Shown one piece after another: positions 16,080 to 25,761 of a DNA stretch of 64,000 nucleotides. How positions within the stretch are numbered: position 1 is the first letter of the stretch; each line of letters starts with the position of its first letter. The stretch lies in assembly GCF_015666175.1 (NCBI RefSeq), contig NZ_JADPIE010000005.1, positions 62,001-126,000 of the forward strand, in the 5' to 3' direction. This DNA comes from Halonatronomonas betaini (GTDB lineage Bacteria > Bacillota > Halanaerobiia > Halanaerobiales > Halarsenatibacteraceae). Made by a program: the position numbers and the translations under genes. The notes under the pieces are model-generated. The model was not told where the DNA came from. It saw only the letters and a list, made by a program, of their open reading frames with translations, and did no database searches.

Positions 16080-17762
16080 TTAAACCTGAAACTCATTAAT
16101 TAATCCTTTAAGATGTTGAGCCATATTCTCTAATTCATCAGCTGAAGCAGCAACTTCTTCGACAGATGCACTCTGTTCCTGGGCCAAAGCTGATACTTCT
16201 TCAGCACTGGCTGCATTATCCTCAACAGTTGAACCAACTGAGTCAACAGCCTGATTAATAGTATCTATGATATCATCCAATGAATCTGCAAACTCCTTCA
16301 TTTTATTGACCATATCACTGGTTTCCTCTGATGCTTCAACCATATGGTCAAGAGAATCACCAGCTTTATTGATTATTCTTATCTGTTTTTCAACCTCTTC
16401 AATATTTGTATCCATAGAATTTACTGTTGCTGTTGTCTCTGATTGAATATCTTCTATTAGACTGGTAATTTTAGTGGTAGCTTCAGAGGACTCTTCAGCT
16501 AATTCTCTAACCTCTTCAGCAACAACTGCAAAACCTCTACCGCTCTCTCCAGCTCTAGCAGCTTCAATTGCAGCATTTAAGGCAAGCAGATTAGTCTGGG
16601 ATGAAATACCTTCAATCATATCGACCATTTTCCCAATCTCTTTTGACCGTTCGCCAAGCTTTTCAATGGCCTCTGTTGCAAAATTCACAGTCTCACTAAC
16701 TGTATCAAGTTGAGCGATTGCTTCCTGAATTGCCTTTTGACCCTCTGCTGCTGTTCTTGAAGATTTATCAGCAACTTCTAAACTTTCACTGGCATTACTT
16801 TTTAGTTTCTCACCCTCACTATCTAATTGATGAGTAACATCCTCTAAACTTCTTATCCTGGTGCTTATTTCTTCACTGCCCTCTGCCACTTCAGTAATAC
16901 TCCTGGCAATTTCCTCAGCACTGTAACCTGTCTCATCAGAAACCGTATTTAATTCCCCTGAAGCAGTAACAACTGAGTCAGAACTCTTCTCAATATTGCC
17001 AACAAGATCTCTTAAAGTATCGATCATATTATTAAAAGCGGATACCAATGAGCCTATTTCATCGGTCTTCCCTGTCATAATATTATCCCTTAAATCACCG
17101 GCGGCGACTTTATCGACCTGCTTGATAATATCATTAACTGGACCAACAGTTGATTTTGTTAATAATAAAGCTATAATAGCTGCTAGAATTATTGTTAGAA
17201 TAGTTGAACCAAAGGTTATTAAATTAGCTGTATTTGCATAAGCATCTCTATCTCCTTGCATTCCAGCAACTTCTTCATCAGTCAGTTCAATAATCTCATT
17301 TATATTTGCCCTTACATTTTCAACAGCTGGAATTACTTCCTCCCTAAATTGTTCAGCGGCCTCATCTTCCTGTCCGGCTTCAAAAATTTCAACAACCTCC
17401 ATTCCAGAAATATGTAAAAGACTGTGAGGTTCTTCCATAGCCTCGTAAGGACCACTATAATAATCATCAGGTTCAATATCATAATACCAGGTTCCTAAAT
17501 TACATTCTGTATAATGACCTAGATCCGGTATTTCCCCGCCTGCCAGCATATCATAGATTTCCATCATCCAGAGATGATGATCTATCTCTAAATTAGCAAG
17601 AAACAACTGGAAACTTTGCATCTCATCTATTTCATTTTCTATTTCTGCTACCTGATTATCAAAATAATTATCAATTAAATTTGCTGCTATAAATAAAACT
17701 AATATTATTGAAAAAGCCAGTATAAATTTTGCAAACATTGAACTTTTAATTTTCCTAAACAT
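16080..17762 (-). CDS. Methyl-accepting chemotaxis protein with extracytoplasmic CZB zinc-binding domain
   Basis: 560 residues: TM1 (about 10-32), sensor region 33-180, TM2 (about 181-205), HAMP (about 206-260), then the MA signalling domain with the conserved hairpin tip [30 protein letters not shown]. The sensor shows the CZB pattern: H63-x-W65, C87-x-L-G90 with W92, and H113-x3-H117, the His/Cys set that binds zinc. CZB is more often cytoplasmic; here it lies between the two membrane segments. It starts directly after the RsbW-like gene stops. Confidence 0.9.
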   Translation of the reverse strand: MFRKIKSSMFAKFILAFSIILVLFIAANLIDNYFDNQVAEIENEIDEMQSFQLFLANLEIDHHLWMMEIYDMLAGGEIPDLGHYTECNLGTWYYDIEPDDYYSGPYEAMEEPHSLLHISGMEVVEIFEAGQEDEAAEQFREEVIPAVENVRANINEIIELTDEEVAGMQGDRDAYANTANLITFGSTILTIILAAIIALLLTKSTVGPVNDIIKQVDKVAAGDLRDNIMTGKTDEIGSLVSAFNNMIDTLRDLVGNIEKSSDSVVTASGELNTVSDETGYSAEEIARSITEVAEGSEEISTRIRSLEDVTHQLDSEGEKLKSNASESLEVADKSSRTAAEGQKAIQEAIAQLDTVSETVNFATEAIEKLGERSKEIGKMVDMIEGISSQTNLLALNAAIEAARAGESGRGFAVVAEEVRELAEESSEATTKITSLIEDIQSETTATVNSMDTNIEEVEKQIRIINKAGDSLDHMVEASEETSDMVNKMKEFADSLDDIIDTINQAVDSVGSTVEDNAASAEEVSALAQEQSASVEEVAASADELENMAQHLKGLINEFQV

Positions 17763-18185
17763 TTATTTTCCCCCTAAAAAGGTAATCTTAATCTGATTAC
17801 CTTTATCATTAAAATCCATTTCATCAGATACTTTATTTATCATCTTTAAACCTCTACCCCGCTCATCCAAGACAGGAACAATTTCAAAACTGCGCTCCTG
17901 CCAGTTAAAACCTTCTCCAGGATCTATAACTGATAATACAATTTTATTTTGCTCAATTGAAAATAAAATTTCAATTTCATCATTATGATCTTTACAACCA
18001 TATTCAATAGCATTAGCAAGTATTTCCCTTGCTGCTATTTCAAGCCTGAATTCAATATCTGGAATACTATGATCGGTATTATTTACAACTTTTAATAATT
18101 CATTAATAATTTCATTTATCTTATTAGCCTGGGCTGTTAAAGTAAAATTATATTTTTTTATAAGATTATCAGCAGCATTATCCAT
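17763..18185 (-). CDS. RsbW-like serine kinase / anti-sigma factor (HATPase_c)
   Basis: 140 residues of a GHKL ATPase of the RsbW/SpoIIAB group: N-box EIAAREILANAIEYG, G1 box VIDPGEGFNW and G2 box ERGRGLKMI. Such kinases phosphorylate STAS partners and often bind a sigma factor. Two STAS genes lie immediately upstream, forming a partner-switching unit; no sigma factor gene is present, so the output may be the chemoreceptor or a remote target. Start ATG 18185 with GGTGGAGT; an upstream GTG overlaps it. Confidence 0.85.
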   Translation of the reverse strand: MDNAADNLIKKYNFTLTAQANKINEIINELLKVVNNTDHSIPDIEFRLEIAAREILANAIEYGCKDHNDEIEILFSIEQNKIVLSVIDPGEGFNWQERSFEIVPVLDERGRGLKMINKVSDEMDFNDKGNQIKITFLGGK

Positions 18186-18205
18186 ATATACTCCACCCAC
18201 TTATT

Positions 18206-18505
18206 TTAATGAACTTCAATTATATCATTGAGTTCAATCATCTTAAAGACTCTCTGAACATATTCAGAGTTTATATTTTTTATTTTAAGATTTCCACCTT
18301 TATTCTTTAATATTTTGTTGAAATGTAGCACTTTACCTAGACCTGAACTGTCAATATTTTTGAGATTATTAAAATCAAGAGTTATATCAGTAATTCCTTT
18401 TTCAATCAGTTTCATAAATTCATCATTATAATCCTCTTTGTTTATTAAATTCATTTCTTCGCCAAAAATAATCCTGGCTGATTCTTGATTAAACTCTACT
18501 TTCAT
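18206..18505 (-). CDS. STAS-domain anti-sigma factor antagonist
   Basis: 99-residue STAS domain with the phosphorylation-site motif LKNIDSSGLGKVLHF, the serine pair following the aspartate as in SpoIIAA/RsbV. It is predicted to be phosphorylated by the RsbW-like kinase at 17763. Its start ATG 18505 abuts the stop of the preceding STAS gene, indicating translational coupling. Confidence 0.88.
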   Translation of the reverse strand: MKVEFNQESARIIFGEEMNLINKEDYNDEFMKLIEKGITDITLDFNNLKNIDSSGLGKVLHFNKILKNKGGNLKIKNINSEYVQRVFKMIELNDIIEVH

Positions 18506-18850
18506 CTAACTCACCTCTATCGCCTTATTAATATCATTATAAATATCCAGTATTTGATTTAATTTTGTGACCTCAAAAACTCTTTTAACCTTTTCATTCG
18601 GATTAGCTATTAATAGTTTACCATCATTATCTCTCATAAATTTAAATAATGACAGTATAACTCCTATCCCAGAGCTATCAAGATAAGAAGTCGAACTCAA
18701 ATCAACAATTAATTTTTTAGCTTCAATTTCCTTGATTATTTCTTTTGCTTTTTCTTTAACCCTGTTAGAGTTTTCAAAAATAACTTCACCATCTACCTTT
18801 AAAATATTACTTCCTTCTAATATTTCATAACTTAATTTAACATCTGACAT
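18506..18850 (-). CDS. STAS-domain anti-sigma factor antagonist (RsbV/SpoIIAA-like)
   Basis: 114 residues with the STAS core STSYLDSSGIGVILSLFKF, where the D-S-S-G serine is the expected phospho-acceptor. First gene of the switch operon, start ATG 18850 after CGAGGTGATAA. Two different STAS proteins sharing one kinase suggests two inputs to the same switch. Confidence 0.88.
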   Translation of the reverse strand: MSDVKLSYEILEGSNILKVDGEVIFENSNRVKEKAKEIIKEIEAKKLIVDLSSTSYLDSSGIGVILSLFKFMRDNDGKLLIANPNEKVKRVFEVTKLNQILDIYNDINKAIEVS

Positions 18851-19041
18851 TCGTTATCACCTCGATATTTTTATTTAGAAATCAACCAGATATTTCATGA
18901 TAAAACCGAATATTTGAAATAACAATTTTAACATAAAAAATCAGCCAAAAATTTCTATTTTTGATTCTAAAGTCCTACTTATTAGTCTATTATAATATAA
19001 GAATTAATATTTAGCAAGAGTAATTTCTGTTAACTAAAAAA

Positions 19042-19071
19042 TCTCGACTGGTATTATAATCCCAGTCGAGA
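19042..19071 (-). terminator. Terminator after the TDT transporter gene
   Basis: 10-bp stem TCTCGACTGG / CCAGTCGAGA. On the minus strand it is followed by TTTTTTAG. The 18851-19041 stretch beside it is AT-rich and holds only presumed promoter sequence of the STAS operon. Confidence 0.88.
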
Positions 19072-19092
19072 CAGTTACTTTATTATTTAATT

Positions 19093-20025
19093 TTACTTTG
19101 AAAACGTATTTTTAAGTATATAAATTGAATATAAAGTGAGAACAAATAATACTAATCCTATTGCCAAAAACTCAACTATTAAAGCTGGATATCTTAATAG
19201 TGTTATGCCATACTCTGCAGTCAGATAATTTGTAACCATTCTTAATCCAATAGCTGTTATTACAAAGGGAAAGGTGAATGCCGAAAAGCTGGGGCAAAAA
19301 CCCACTGCCAGCATTTTAGGCAGATATATTATTACAGAAGATATCATAACTACAGTTAAAAATGTTAACCAGCCAACCATTAGGCTACTTTTTTCAGGAA
19401 ATGCTGCCATATAGCCTGCCAGACAGAGCCCTGCCGGTGCTGTGAAAATTGCGATAGTTGGCAGAGCAGGTTTTTTTATCTCTCTGATCATAATAACTCG
19501 ATAGGTTACAATCGGTAAAAAGACCATATATCCGATAAAACCAGCCCAGAAGATCACCTGCCCCAGGAATAACCGCTCAAAAGCAGGGGCCGTCACACTG
19601 GCTACAACTATTCCGACATAGACAATAAAGTAACTGGGAAAGACTTTTTTAATATTAAAGTTAAGTAAATACTTTGTAGAAAACAATAGTACAAATATTC
19701 CATGGAGAATAATGCCTGTATACCAGATAACCCTTGCTATTTCAGGTATATGGGGAGCAAGATAGCCTGCTAAAATAATTATCCCCATTGAAAAAGCCGG
19801 GGCCACACTGGCCACTACCGGATTATCCAGTTCATTTAAAAAGCCGTTATTATCAATAATAAACCTGCCCAGAAGTAAGAGAATCACAATAAAAGCTATT
19901 GCCCCACTGGTATACCGAAAATGGTTGCCATAGGGTTGTACTAGATTACCAAGCCCGGCCAGTCCCAGCATTAATCCTGCAACTGGAACAGGTGTTGACC
20001 TAAAGCAGCTCTTTAACTGATCCAT
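19093..20025 (-). CDS. TDT-family (TehA/SLAC1-like) transporter
   Basis: 310 residues with about ten membrane helices and the family's N-terminal motif (PVPVAGLMLGLAGLGNLVQPYG). TDT proteins are passive anion or C4-dicarboxylate channels; some give tellurite resistance. Its first 26 bp overlap the 3' end of the C_GCAxxG_C_C gene, so the two are translationally coupled. The substrate is unknown. Confidence 0.85.
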   Translation of the reverse strand: MDQLKSCFRSTPVPVAGLMLGLAGLGNLVQPYGNHFRYTSGAIAFIVILLLLGRFIIDNNGFLNELDNPVVASVAPAFSMGIIILAGYLAPHIPEIARVIWYTGIILHGIFVLLFSTKYLLNFNIKKVFPSYFIVYVGIVVASVTAPAFERLFLGQVIFWAGFIGYMVFLPIVTYRVIMIREIKKPALPTIAIFTAPAGLCLAGYMAAFPEKSSLMVGWLTFLTVVMISSVIIYLPKMLAVGFCPSFSAFTFPFVITAIGLRMVTNYLTAEYGITLLRYPALIVEFLAIGLVLFVLTLYSIYILKNTFSK

Positions 20026-20470
20026 CTTCGATCAACCTTTCCATTACCCAGGCTGCTACTTCACCGGTTATCTGATAGCAGTGTTCTGCTCTTTCTGGAC
20101 TGCCAAAATCATCAAAATCTTTTGTGAGTACCCTGCAACAGGTTGAGCCATATGTATTTATAATATGATCATGGAGATCAGCACTATTCGGGAATGAACC
20201 CTCTGGCATCTCAGCTCCTGGAGCAGTTCTACCATATTTTAAGCCCAGGGCCATTACACCGCCAGTAACTGCACCACAGAGACATTTTGATTGGCCAATC
20301 CCCACTGGAAAGCCTGAAGCCAGTTGGACTGTCTCTGGTGGAAGCTTCTGCCCTAGCATCTCATTAATAGTTGTAAATACAGCCTCTGAGCAATAGAACT
20401 CCCCTCGTTTGAAATAGCCTTCAGCTTTATTTCTTGCCTTTTCTGCTAACTCCTGTTTCTTTTTACTCAT
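20000..20470 (-). CDS. C_GCAxxG_C_C family redox protein
   Basis: 156 residues carrying the family's cysteine set: YCSEAVF near residue 27, CLCGAVTGGVMALG near 80-93, and TCCRVLTKDF plus HCYQI in the last third. Proteins of this group are small cytoplasmic putative metal- or redox-active proteins of anaerobes; no reaction is established. Start ATG 20470 with GGAGGTATAAT. The overlap with the TDT channel implies linked function. Confidence 0.85.
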   Translation of the reverse strand: MSKKKQELAEKARNKAEGYFKRGEFYCSEAVFTTINEMLGQKLPPETVQLASGFPVGIGQSKCLCGAVTGGVMALGLKYGRTAPGAEMPEGSFPNSADLHDHIINTYGSTCCRVLTKDFDDFGSPERAEHCYQITGEVAAWVMERLIEDGSVKELL

Positions 20471-20660
20471 TTATTATACCTCCATATTTAAATTTAATAA
20501 GTAACGCTAATATATATTATAAGTTATTATTATTTAATTGTAAAGTGTTTTTATCTGCTTTATAAAATCCATCTGAAAGTAACAGGTTTATAAAGGATTT
20601 TATTAATTAATCTAGAATTATAATTAAGGTACAGGATAATTTTCAGGAGGTTTTTAATTA

Positions 20661-21428
20661 ATGGGACTTTTAAATGTAATTATTTTAGGTATTATTCAGG
20701 GGATAACTGAATTTATCCCTATTAGTAGTTCAGGACATTTAGTTATTTTCCAGCATTTTATGGAAGTTGATGGTGGTATAACTTTAAATGTTTTTCTCCA
20801 TTTCGGTTCTTTACTTGCAGTAGCTTATGTTTTTAGAGAAGAAATTATAGGTATTATAACTTTAAAAGAAAAGTATCGGAGGCTTACATATTTTATAATT
20901 GTAGGTTCAATACCGGCCGGGGTAATCGGAATTCTTTTTGAAGATTTTTTTGAAGAAGTATTTTCTACACTTACTGTTGTAGGTTTTGCCCTGCTGGTCA
21001 CCGGGTCTCTACTCTGGTTATCAGATAAGGTTAATACCCGGGAGAGACCACTGGAAAATATGAAGTGGGGAGATGCAATCTTTGTAGGAATTGCCCAGGC
21101 CCTTGCAATCTTTCCAGGGATATCAAGATCTGGCTCAACGATTGTAGGTGGCCTATTTAAAGGCCTTAATAGAGAACTTGCCGCCCGCTTTTCATTCCTG
21201 CTGGCAATGCCTGTTATAGGTGGGGCTACTTTATTGCAGGCACGAAATATTTTTTCAATCGGGCTTGATGGTATAACTGCAGTTGAATTGACAGCCGGGA
21301 CTATTGCTTCTACTATAGCCAGCTTCTTTGCAATTAAGGTGCTTTTAATTTTAATTAGAAAAGAAAAGTTAAGTATTTTTGCTTATTACTGCTGGGTTTT
21401 AGGTCTAACTATTATTTTTATTCTTTAA
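20661..21428 (+). CDS. uppP: Undecaprenyl-diphosphate phosphatase (BacA type)
   Basis: 255-residue polytopic membrane enzyme that recycles the lipid carrier of cell-wall synthesis. Both signatures are present: ITEFIPISSSGHL with the catalytic Glu near the start, and FPGISRSGSTIVGGL with the Arg in the second half. Length is normal. Start ATG 20661 after CAGGAGG. It forms a two-gene unit with the DUF1622 gene 23 bp downstream. Confidence 0.94.
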   Translation: MGLLNVIILGIIQGITEFIPISSSGHLVIFQHFMEVDGGITLNVFLHFGSLLAVAYVFREEIIGIITLKEKYRRLTYFIIVGSIPAGVIGILFEDFFEEVFSTLTVVGFALLVTGSLLWLSDKVNTRERPLENMKWGDAIFVGIAQALAIFPGISRSGSTIVGGLFKGLNRELAARFSFLLAMPVIGGATLLQARNIFSIGLDGITAVELTAGTIASTIASFFAIKVLLILIRKEKLSIFAYYCWVLGLTIIFIL

Positions 21429-21451
21429 TCTAAACTTAAGGGGGCAATTTT

Positions 21452-21823
21452 ATGCTTCACCTTGTAGAAGAACTGACGATTAATATTTCTCATTTTTTAA
21501 TGGCCATTCTTGAGTTAATGGGAGGTATAACTTTAATTTATGGAGCAGTTATGATTTTCTGGCATTTTATTAAACTCAAATATGATGAATCTTCCACTTT
21601 ATTGAGAATCAAGATGGCCAGAACTATTGCCCTTGCCCTTGAGTTTTATCTGGCTGCAGAGATACTTAAGACTGTCTTTGTCAGGGAGACCAGTGAATTA
21701 TATATTGTGGCAGCAATTATAGTATTAAGAATAGCTATGGGATTTGTTATTCACCATGAACTTGATGTTGATTTAGAGCAACTAAAAGAGGAAGTCTGTG
21801 AAATTGAGAATTTAAAAGATTAA
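21452..21823 (+). CDS. DUF1622 family membrane protein
   Basis: 123 residues, about three membrane segments, a conserved central RIKMARTIALALEFYLAAEILKTV-type stretch, and an acidic C-terminal tail. It belongs to DUF1622, whose function is unknown. It follows uppP closely and precedes a hairpin terminator. Confidence 0.82.
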   Translation: MLHLVEELTINISHFLMAILELMGGITLIYGAVMIFWHFIKLKYDESSTLLRIKMARTIALALEFYLAAEILKTVFVRETSELYIVAAIIVLRIAMGFVIHHELDVDLEQLKEEVCEIENLKD

Positions 21824-21830
21824 AAAAAGT

Positions 21831-21856
21831 GCCAGGCGGAGGGGACACCGCCTGGC
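21831..21856 (+). terminator. Hairpin after the uppP unit
   Basis: 9-bp stem GCCAGGCGG / CCGCCTGGC with an 8-nt loop. The T-tract behind it is weak. Confidence 0.65.
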
Positions 21857-21906
21857 TTAAATAATGGAGTATGAGAGTATCAGATTAAGGAGAGTTTTTA
21901 TTTTAT

Positions 21907-22959
21907 TTAGCCTAACATTGCATCTCTGGCATCATCTCTGGCATCTGATAATATTTCTTCTAATTCTGGGTCTGGCTCATAATTTGCAATTGCTTCTTCT
22001 GCAGAAATTAAGTGGGCCTGGAATTCTGGTTGATCATTACTGAAATCTATTTCAACTACTCCTACTTTTTTGAGATATTCATATGCCTGAACTACTAATG
22101 TATCATTATGCCAGTCACCTTCTGGGATTCTGGTATGACTATGTCCGTCAACAAATATATCAATTCCATCAACATTAGTTACTAATTCATCTGTCACGGT
22201 AAAATCTTCATCATCTGGATTATTGGCACCATATCCTACATGGCCTAGAGCAACAAGCAGATCTAAATCATATTCAGATCTCATCTCTTCTACATAATGT
22301 TCTGTAGCCTCTCTCATGCTTGTAAAATCTATTCCTTCTATATTATCAGGATGGGTTGTATATCTGGTTGCTGGAGTGGCAATACCTAGAATGCCTATCT
22401 GTCTGCCTGCTACCTCTCTAATTGTATAAGGCTTAAATAGCAACTCTCCGTCTTTTTCAACGTTTGATGACACTAACTCAGCATTCATCATTTCTTCTAA
22501 TTCCAGAAGTCTATCATAACCGAAGTTAAAATCATGGTTACCGGCAGTCATTATATCATAACCGATTGCATTCATCGTTTCAATTGTACTGCTTCCATAT
22601 AATCTATCTGAAATAGGTCTACCGTGGACTGTGTCGCCGGCATCCAGGAGTAATACATTTTCATAATTTTCTCTGAAGTCCTGGACAATGGAACTTACAT
22701 ATGGCATACCCATAATTCCATCTTCTTCATTTATTTCAATTCTGCCATGCATGTCATTGGTATGGAGAATAATTAACTTATCTGAAAGGTCTCCTTCACT
22801 TGCTTTGGCACCTTTTGTTGAAAAGTTAAATTTAAATAGGCCTGCAGCCATTAAAGCTCCAAATGTCTGTCCAGAGCGTTTTAAGAAATTACGTCTATCT
22901 ACCTTTTTATCTATTAACTTCTCATTAATCTCTTCTTGATTATCATGCTCTTTAGTCAT
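21907..22959 (-). CDS. Tat-exported metallophosphatase, single-domain 5'-nucleotidase relative
   Basis: 350 residues. Tat leader VDRRNFLKRSGQTFGAL. Calcineurin-like phosphoesterase motifs: HTNDMHGRIE, LLDAGDTVHGRP, TAGNHDFNFG, and VDGHSHTRIP. It has the catalytic domain of the 5'-nucleotidase family but ends before the C-terminal nucleotide-binding domain; the full-length relative is at 41429. Start ATG 22959, since GGGGGGATG lies at binding distance and covers the upstream candidate. Probably a periplasmic phosphomonoesterase. Confidence 0.86.
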   Translation of the reverse strand: MTKEHDNQEEINEKLIDKKVDRRNFLKRSGQTFGALMAAGLFKFNFSTKGAKASEGDLSDKLIILHTNDMHGRIEINEEDGIMGMPYVSSIVQDFRENYENVLLLDAGDTVHGRPISDRLYGSSTIETMNAIGYDIMTAGNHDFNFGYDRLLELEEMMNAELVSSNVEKDGELLFKPYTIREVAGRQIGILGIATPATRYTTHPDNIEGIDFTSMREATEHYVEEMRSEYDLDLLVALGHVGYGANNPDDEDFTVTDELVTNVDGIDIFVDGHSHTRIPEGDWHNDTLVVQAYEYLKKVGVVEIDFSNDQPEFQAHLISAEEAIANYEPDPELEEILSDARDDARDAMLG

Positions 22960-23068
22960 CTTTAACATCCCCCCGATAAGGTATTAATTTATAATTGATA
23001 ACAATTCTTATTTTGCTAATATTATAGGTTATCCAGTCTAAAAAATCTGTAAAATGACTTACATTTTA

Positions 23069-23650
23069 TTATCTTTCTTCCAGCTCTACACCTAAACCCT
23101 GGGCAATTCTATTTTCATAGTTGCAATATGATACTACCTGGGTAATATCATGAATATCTTTATCATTTAAGCCAATATCATTTAGTTTATCTATATCAGA
23201 TTTTATAATATTTGCCGGGCTAACTGTTAATTTTCTGGCATAATCAAGGATTGCTTTTTCTCTCAATGTTAAACTGGCCAGTTGTTTCTGCTTCTCTTGC
23301 TCAGGTTGATTTGGTTTTTGATATGCTTTAGCCAGATCTTTAAATAGTAATTTATCATCTTCATCGACAAGCTGCTGGAGAGCAGCTCCATGATGAACCA
23401 GGCAGTAATGGCAGTTATTAACTGCTGCAACAACAACTGCAATCATTTCTCTTTCCTGGCGGCTTAAGCCTGATTTACCCTGCATAATACTTTTATATAA
23501 TTTTAAATGACTCTCTAAAATTTCAGGGTTTAAAGACTGACTCTTTAAAAGGTTGGCCAGGCGTTCTCCTTCTCCTCCTAAAAGTTTATCATATATCTCT
23601 TTGAGTTTACCTGTTGCATTTTCTTCATTAATCATTTTTAAAAATGACAT
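23069..23650 (-). CDS. AhpD/carboxymuconolactone-decarboxylase-like peroxidase-related protein
   Basis: 193 residues of the uncharacterised peroxidase-related subfamily of the CMD/AhpD fold. The redox motif NNCHYCLVHH (C-x2-C plus the downstream His) is intact, as in AhpD. LSRQEREMIAVVVAAV is the usual preceding helix. Likely a thiol peroxidase or peroxidase partner in the cytoplasm. It is monocistronic. Confidence 0.85.
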   Translation of the reverse strand: MSFLKMINEENATGKLKEIYDKLLGGEGERLANLLKSQSLNPEILESHLKLYKSIMQGKSGLSRQEREMIAVVVAAVNNCHYCLVHHGAALQQLVDEDDKLLFKDLAKAYQKPNQPEQEKQKQLASLTLREKAILDYARKLTVSPANIIKSDIDKLNDIGLNDKDIHDITQVVSYCNYENRIAQGLGVELEER

Positions 23651-23769
23651 ATATTATTGCCTCCTCTTATCTATAATAATTATTTGGTTGCTCTTTTATT
23701 TTTTACTCTATCTTTGAATCATTATAGCATAAATATGTCAATTATTATAATTCAACTACTGGCAACCAT

Positions 23770-24564
23770 CTATAGTTTTTTATCTTTCAGAGCAGGAAAC
23801 TCATTTCTTGTTTTTTTAACATAAGCAGGGTCAATTTCTGCAGTAACAATTCCTTTTTTACTTCCTGCTGAAGCTATCTGTATTCCCCAGGGATCAACCA
23901 CCATTGAGTGACCAAGATGGGTCTCTCCACTTACTTTTCCTGCAGTATTACAGGATATCAAATAGGCTACATTCTCAGCAGCTCTGGCCTGATTTAAGAC
24001 AACCCAGTTTTCGAGTCTGGGAAATGACCAGCAGGCTGTTACTAGAAATATTTCAGCACCGGCTTCAGCTTCCTGGCGATACAATTCAGGAAAACGGAGG
24101 TCATAACATGTCGATAGGCCAAAATTAGCTAGCTCTGTTTTGACAACAACAGGTTCAGAACCCGGGGTAATATAGTCCCCCTCTTTTGCCCCAAAATAAG
24201 TAAAAAGATGAATCTTTCGATATTTTGCTAACAGTTCTCCTTTTCGATCTATAAATAATGCTGTATTATATAAGTTACCATCTGCTTTTTCAACTATAGT
24301 TCCTCCGTAGATATAGGTATTGTATTCGAGTGCTTTTTCAGCTAAAGCATTATATGTTGGACCATCAAGGCTCTCTGCCTCTTTCTTGAACCTTTGATGT
24401 TCAAAGAACCCGACATTCCAGAGTTCTGGCAGAAGTATTAAATCAATATCTGGCTGGTCCTGGTTATTAAGAGCAGCTTTATCAATCTTTTTGGTAGCAT
24501 TGTTTATTCTGCTATTTTTGGACTCACCTTCTATCATTTCCAGTTGAATTGAAGCTATCCTCAT
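23770..24564 (-). CDS. Carbon-nitrogen hydrolase (nitrilase superfamily, omega-amidase-like)
   Basis: 264 residues. The catalytic triad is visible: Glu in LILLPELWN, Lys in KYRKIHLF, Cys in STCYDLRFPELYR. It resembles Nit2/omega-amidase and YafV-type enzymes that hydrolyse alpha-keto-acid amides; the substrate is not fixed by sequence. Its N-terminus MRIASIQLEM is standard for the family. Confidence 0.88.
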   Translation of the reverse strand: MRIASIQLEMIEGESKNSRINNATKKIDKAALNNQDQPDIDLILLPELWNVGFFEHQRFKKEAESLDGPTYNALAEKALEYNTYIYGGTIVEKADGNLYNTALFIDRKGELLAKYRKIHLFTYFGAKEGDYITPGSEPVVVKTELANFGLSTCYDLRFPELYRQEAEAGAEIFLVTACWSFPRLENWVVLNQARAAENVAYLISCNTAGKVSGETHLGHSMVVDPWGIQIASAGSKKGIVTAEIDPAYVKKTRNEFPALKDKKL

Positions 24565-24689
24565 TTTATTTCTCCTCTCTATATCTTTGATTAATAATAT
24601 TATAACATAAATTTTAAATAATATTATATTAGAAATAATGGCCCCTAACGGAGGTGGTAACTATTGGGTAAGCAAGAGGTTAAGGTTTA

Positions 24690-24718
24690 TTGCTTTAAAT
24701 TATATAGCTTGATATAAT
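24690..24718 (+). promoter_or_regulatory. Promoter of the DUF2804 gene
   Basis: TTGCTT (24690-24695), a 17-bp spacer, TATAAT (24713-24718), 26 bp before the ATG. Confidence 0.6.
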
Positions 24719-24744
24719 TTAAATTAAGGCAAGGGGGAATCATA

Positions 24745-25758
24745 ATGTATATAGAAAAAGAAATTAAAGAATCAATAAATCTTTGTGATGAAAGTGGCAG
24801 ATTAAATAAAGAGGCGGTGGGCTGGTCTAGAAAACCGCTACATCACTGTAATTTGCGAGGTAATTGGCTAAGAAAAAAGCAATGGAACTACTGGTATGTG
24901 ATGAATGATAAATGTTTCTTTTCAGCCGCTATTGCCCTGCTTGATTATGCTGCCATTATTTTTATTTATTATTTAGATATTAATAGTTTAGAATTTGAGG
25001 AAAAGACTATTATATCTCCTCTTGGACAGGGAACTGATATGTCAGAAACCGTTGATGAAACAGTCAGGTTCAGTAATGATAAAAATCAAGTTATATTTTC
25101 GAAAGAAGATAACTATACAAGGTTAATTATTGAAGTCGACGATTTTGAAGGCAAAAATTTAAGGGCTAATATAAAGATTTATCAGCCTGATAATATAGAT
25201 TCTATAAATGTTGTGATACCATGGAGTGAGAGAAAATTTCAATTTACATCAAAACAATCTTCACTACCAGCCCAAGGTAAAGTTACTATTGGTGAAAAAG
25301 TTTATGAATTTTCACCAGATAATAGTTTTGCCTGTCTTGATTTTGGCAGAGGAATCTGGCCTTATAAATCTGAATGGAACTGGGCAAGTGGTACAGGTTT
25401 AAATAATGGAGTTAAGATCGGCTTAAATTTTGGGGCTGGATGGACTGAAGATACCGGGATAACAGAGAATGGAATAATTGTAGATGGCAGGGTGGAAAAG
25501 ATTAATGAAGATGTCAATTTTAACTATAATCCTGCCGATTTAATGGAAACCTGGAGTTTAACTACCATTGAAACCGACAGGATTAATTTGAAGTTTGAAC
25601 CAATTTATCACAGAATTGCAAAAACTAATTTTTTAGTGATTAAATCTAAAATGCATCAGATGATTGGTTATTATTCTGGAAAAATCAAATTCCAGGATCA
25701 GATTATAAATATTGATAAATTGCCAGGCACAACTGAAGAACACCAGGTTAGATGGTAA
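24745..25758 (+). CDS. DUF2804 family protein
   Basis: 337 residues without export signal. Conserved landmarks of DUF2804: GWSRKPLHHCNLRG near the N-terminus, ACLDFGRGIWPYKSEWNWASGTG in the centre, and a Trp-rich C-terminal half. The function is unknown; the fold is predicted beta-rich. ATG 24745 follows AAGGGGGAA. It is convergent with the ClcA gene, only 3 bp apart, with no evident terminator between. Confidence 0.8.
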   Translation: MYIEKEIKESINLCDESGRLNKEAVGWSRKPLHHCNLRGNWLRKKQWNYWYVMNDKCFFSAAIALLDYAAIIFIYYLDINSLEFEEKTIISPLGQGTDMSETVDETVRFSNDKNQVIFSKEDNYTRLIIEVDDFEGKNLRANIKIYQPDNIDSINVVIPWSERKFQFTSKQSSLPAQGKVTIGEKVYEFSPDNSFACLDFGRGIWPYKSEWNWASGTGLNNGVKIGLNFGAGWTEDTGITENGIIVDGRVEKINEDVNFNYNPADLMETWSLTTIETDRINLKFEPIYHRIAKTNFLVIKSKMHQMIGYYSGKIKFQDQIINIDKLPGTTEEHQVRW

Positions 25759-25761
25759 CTC

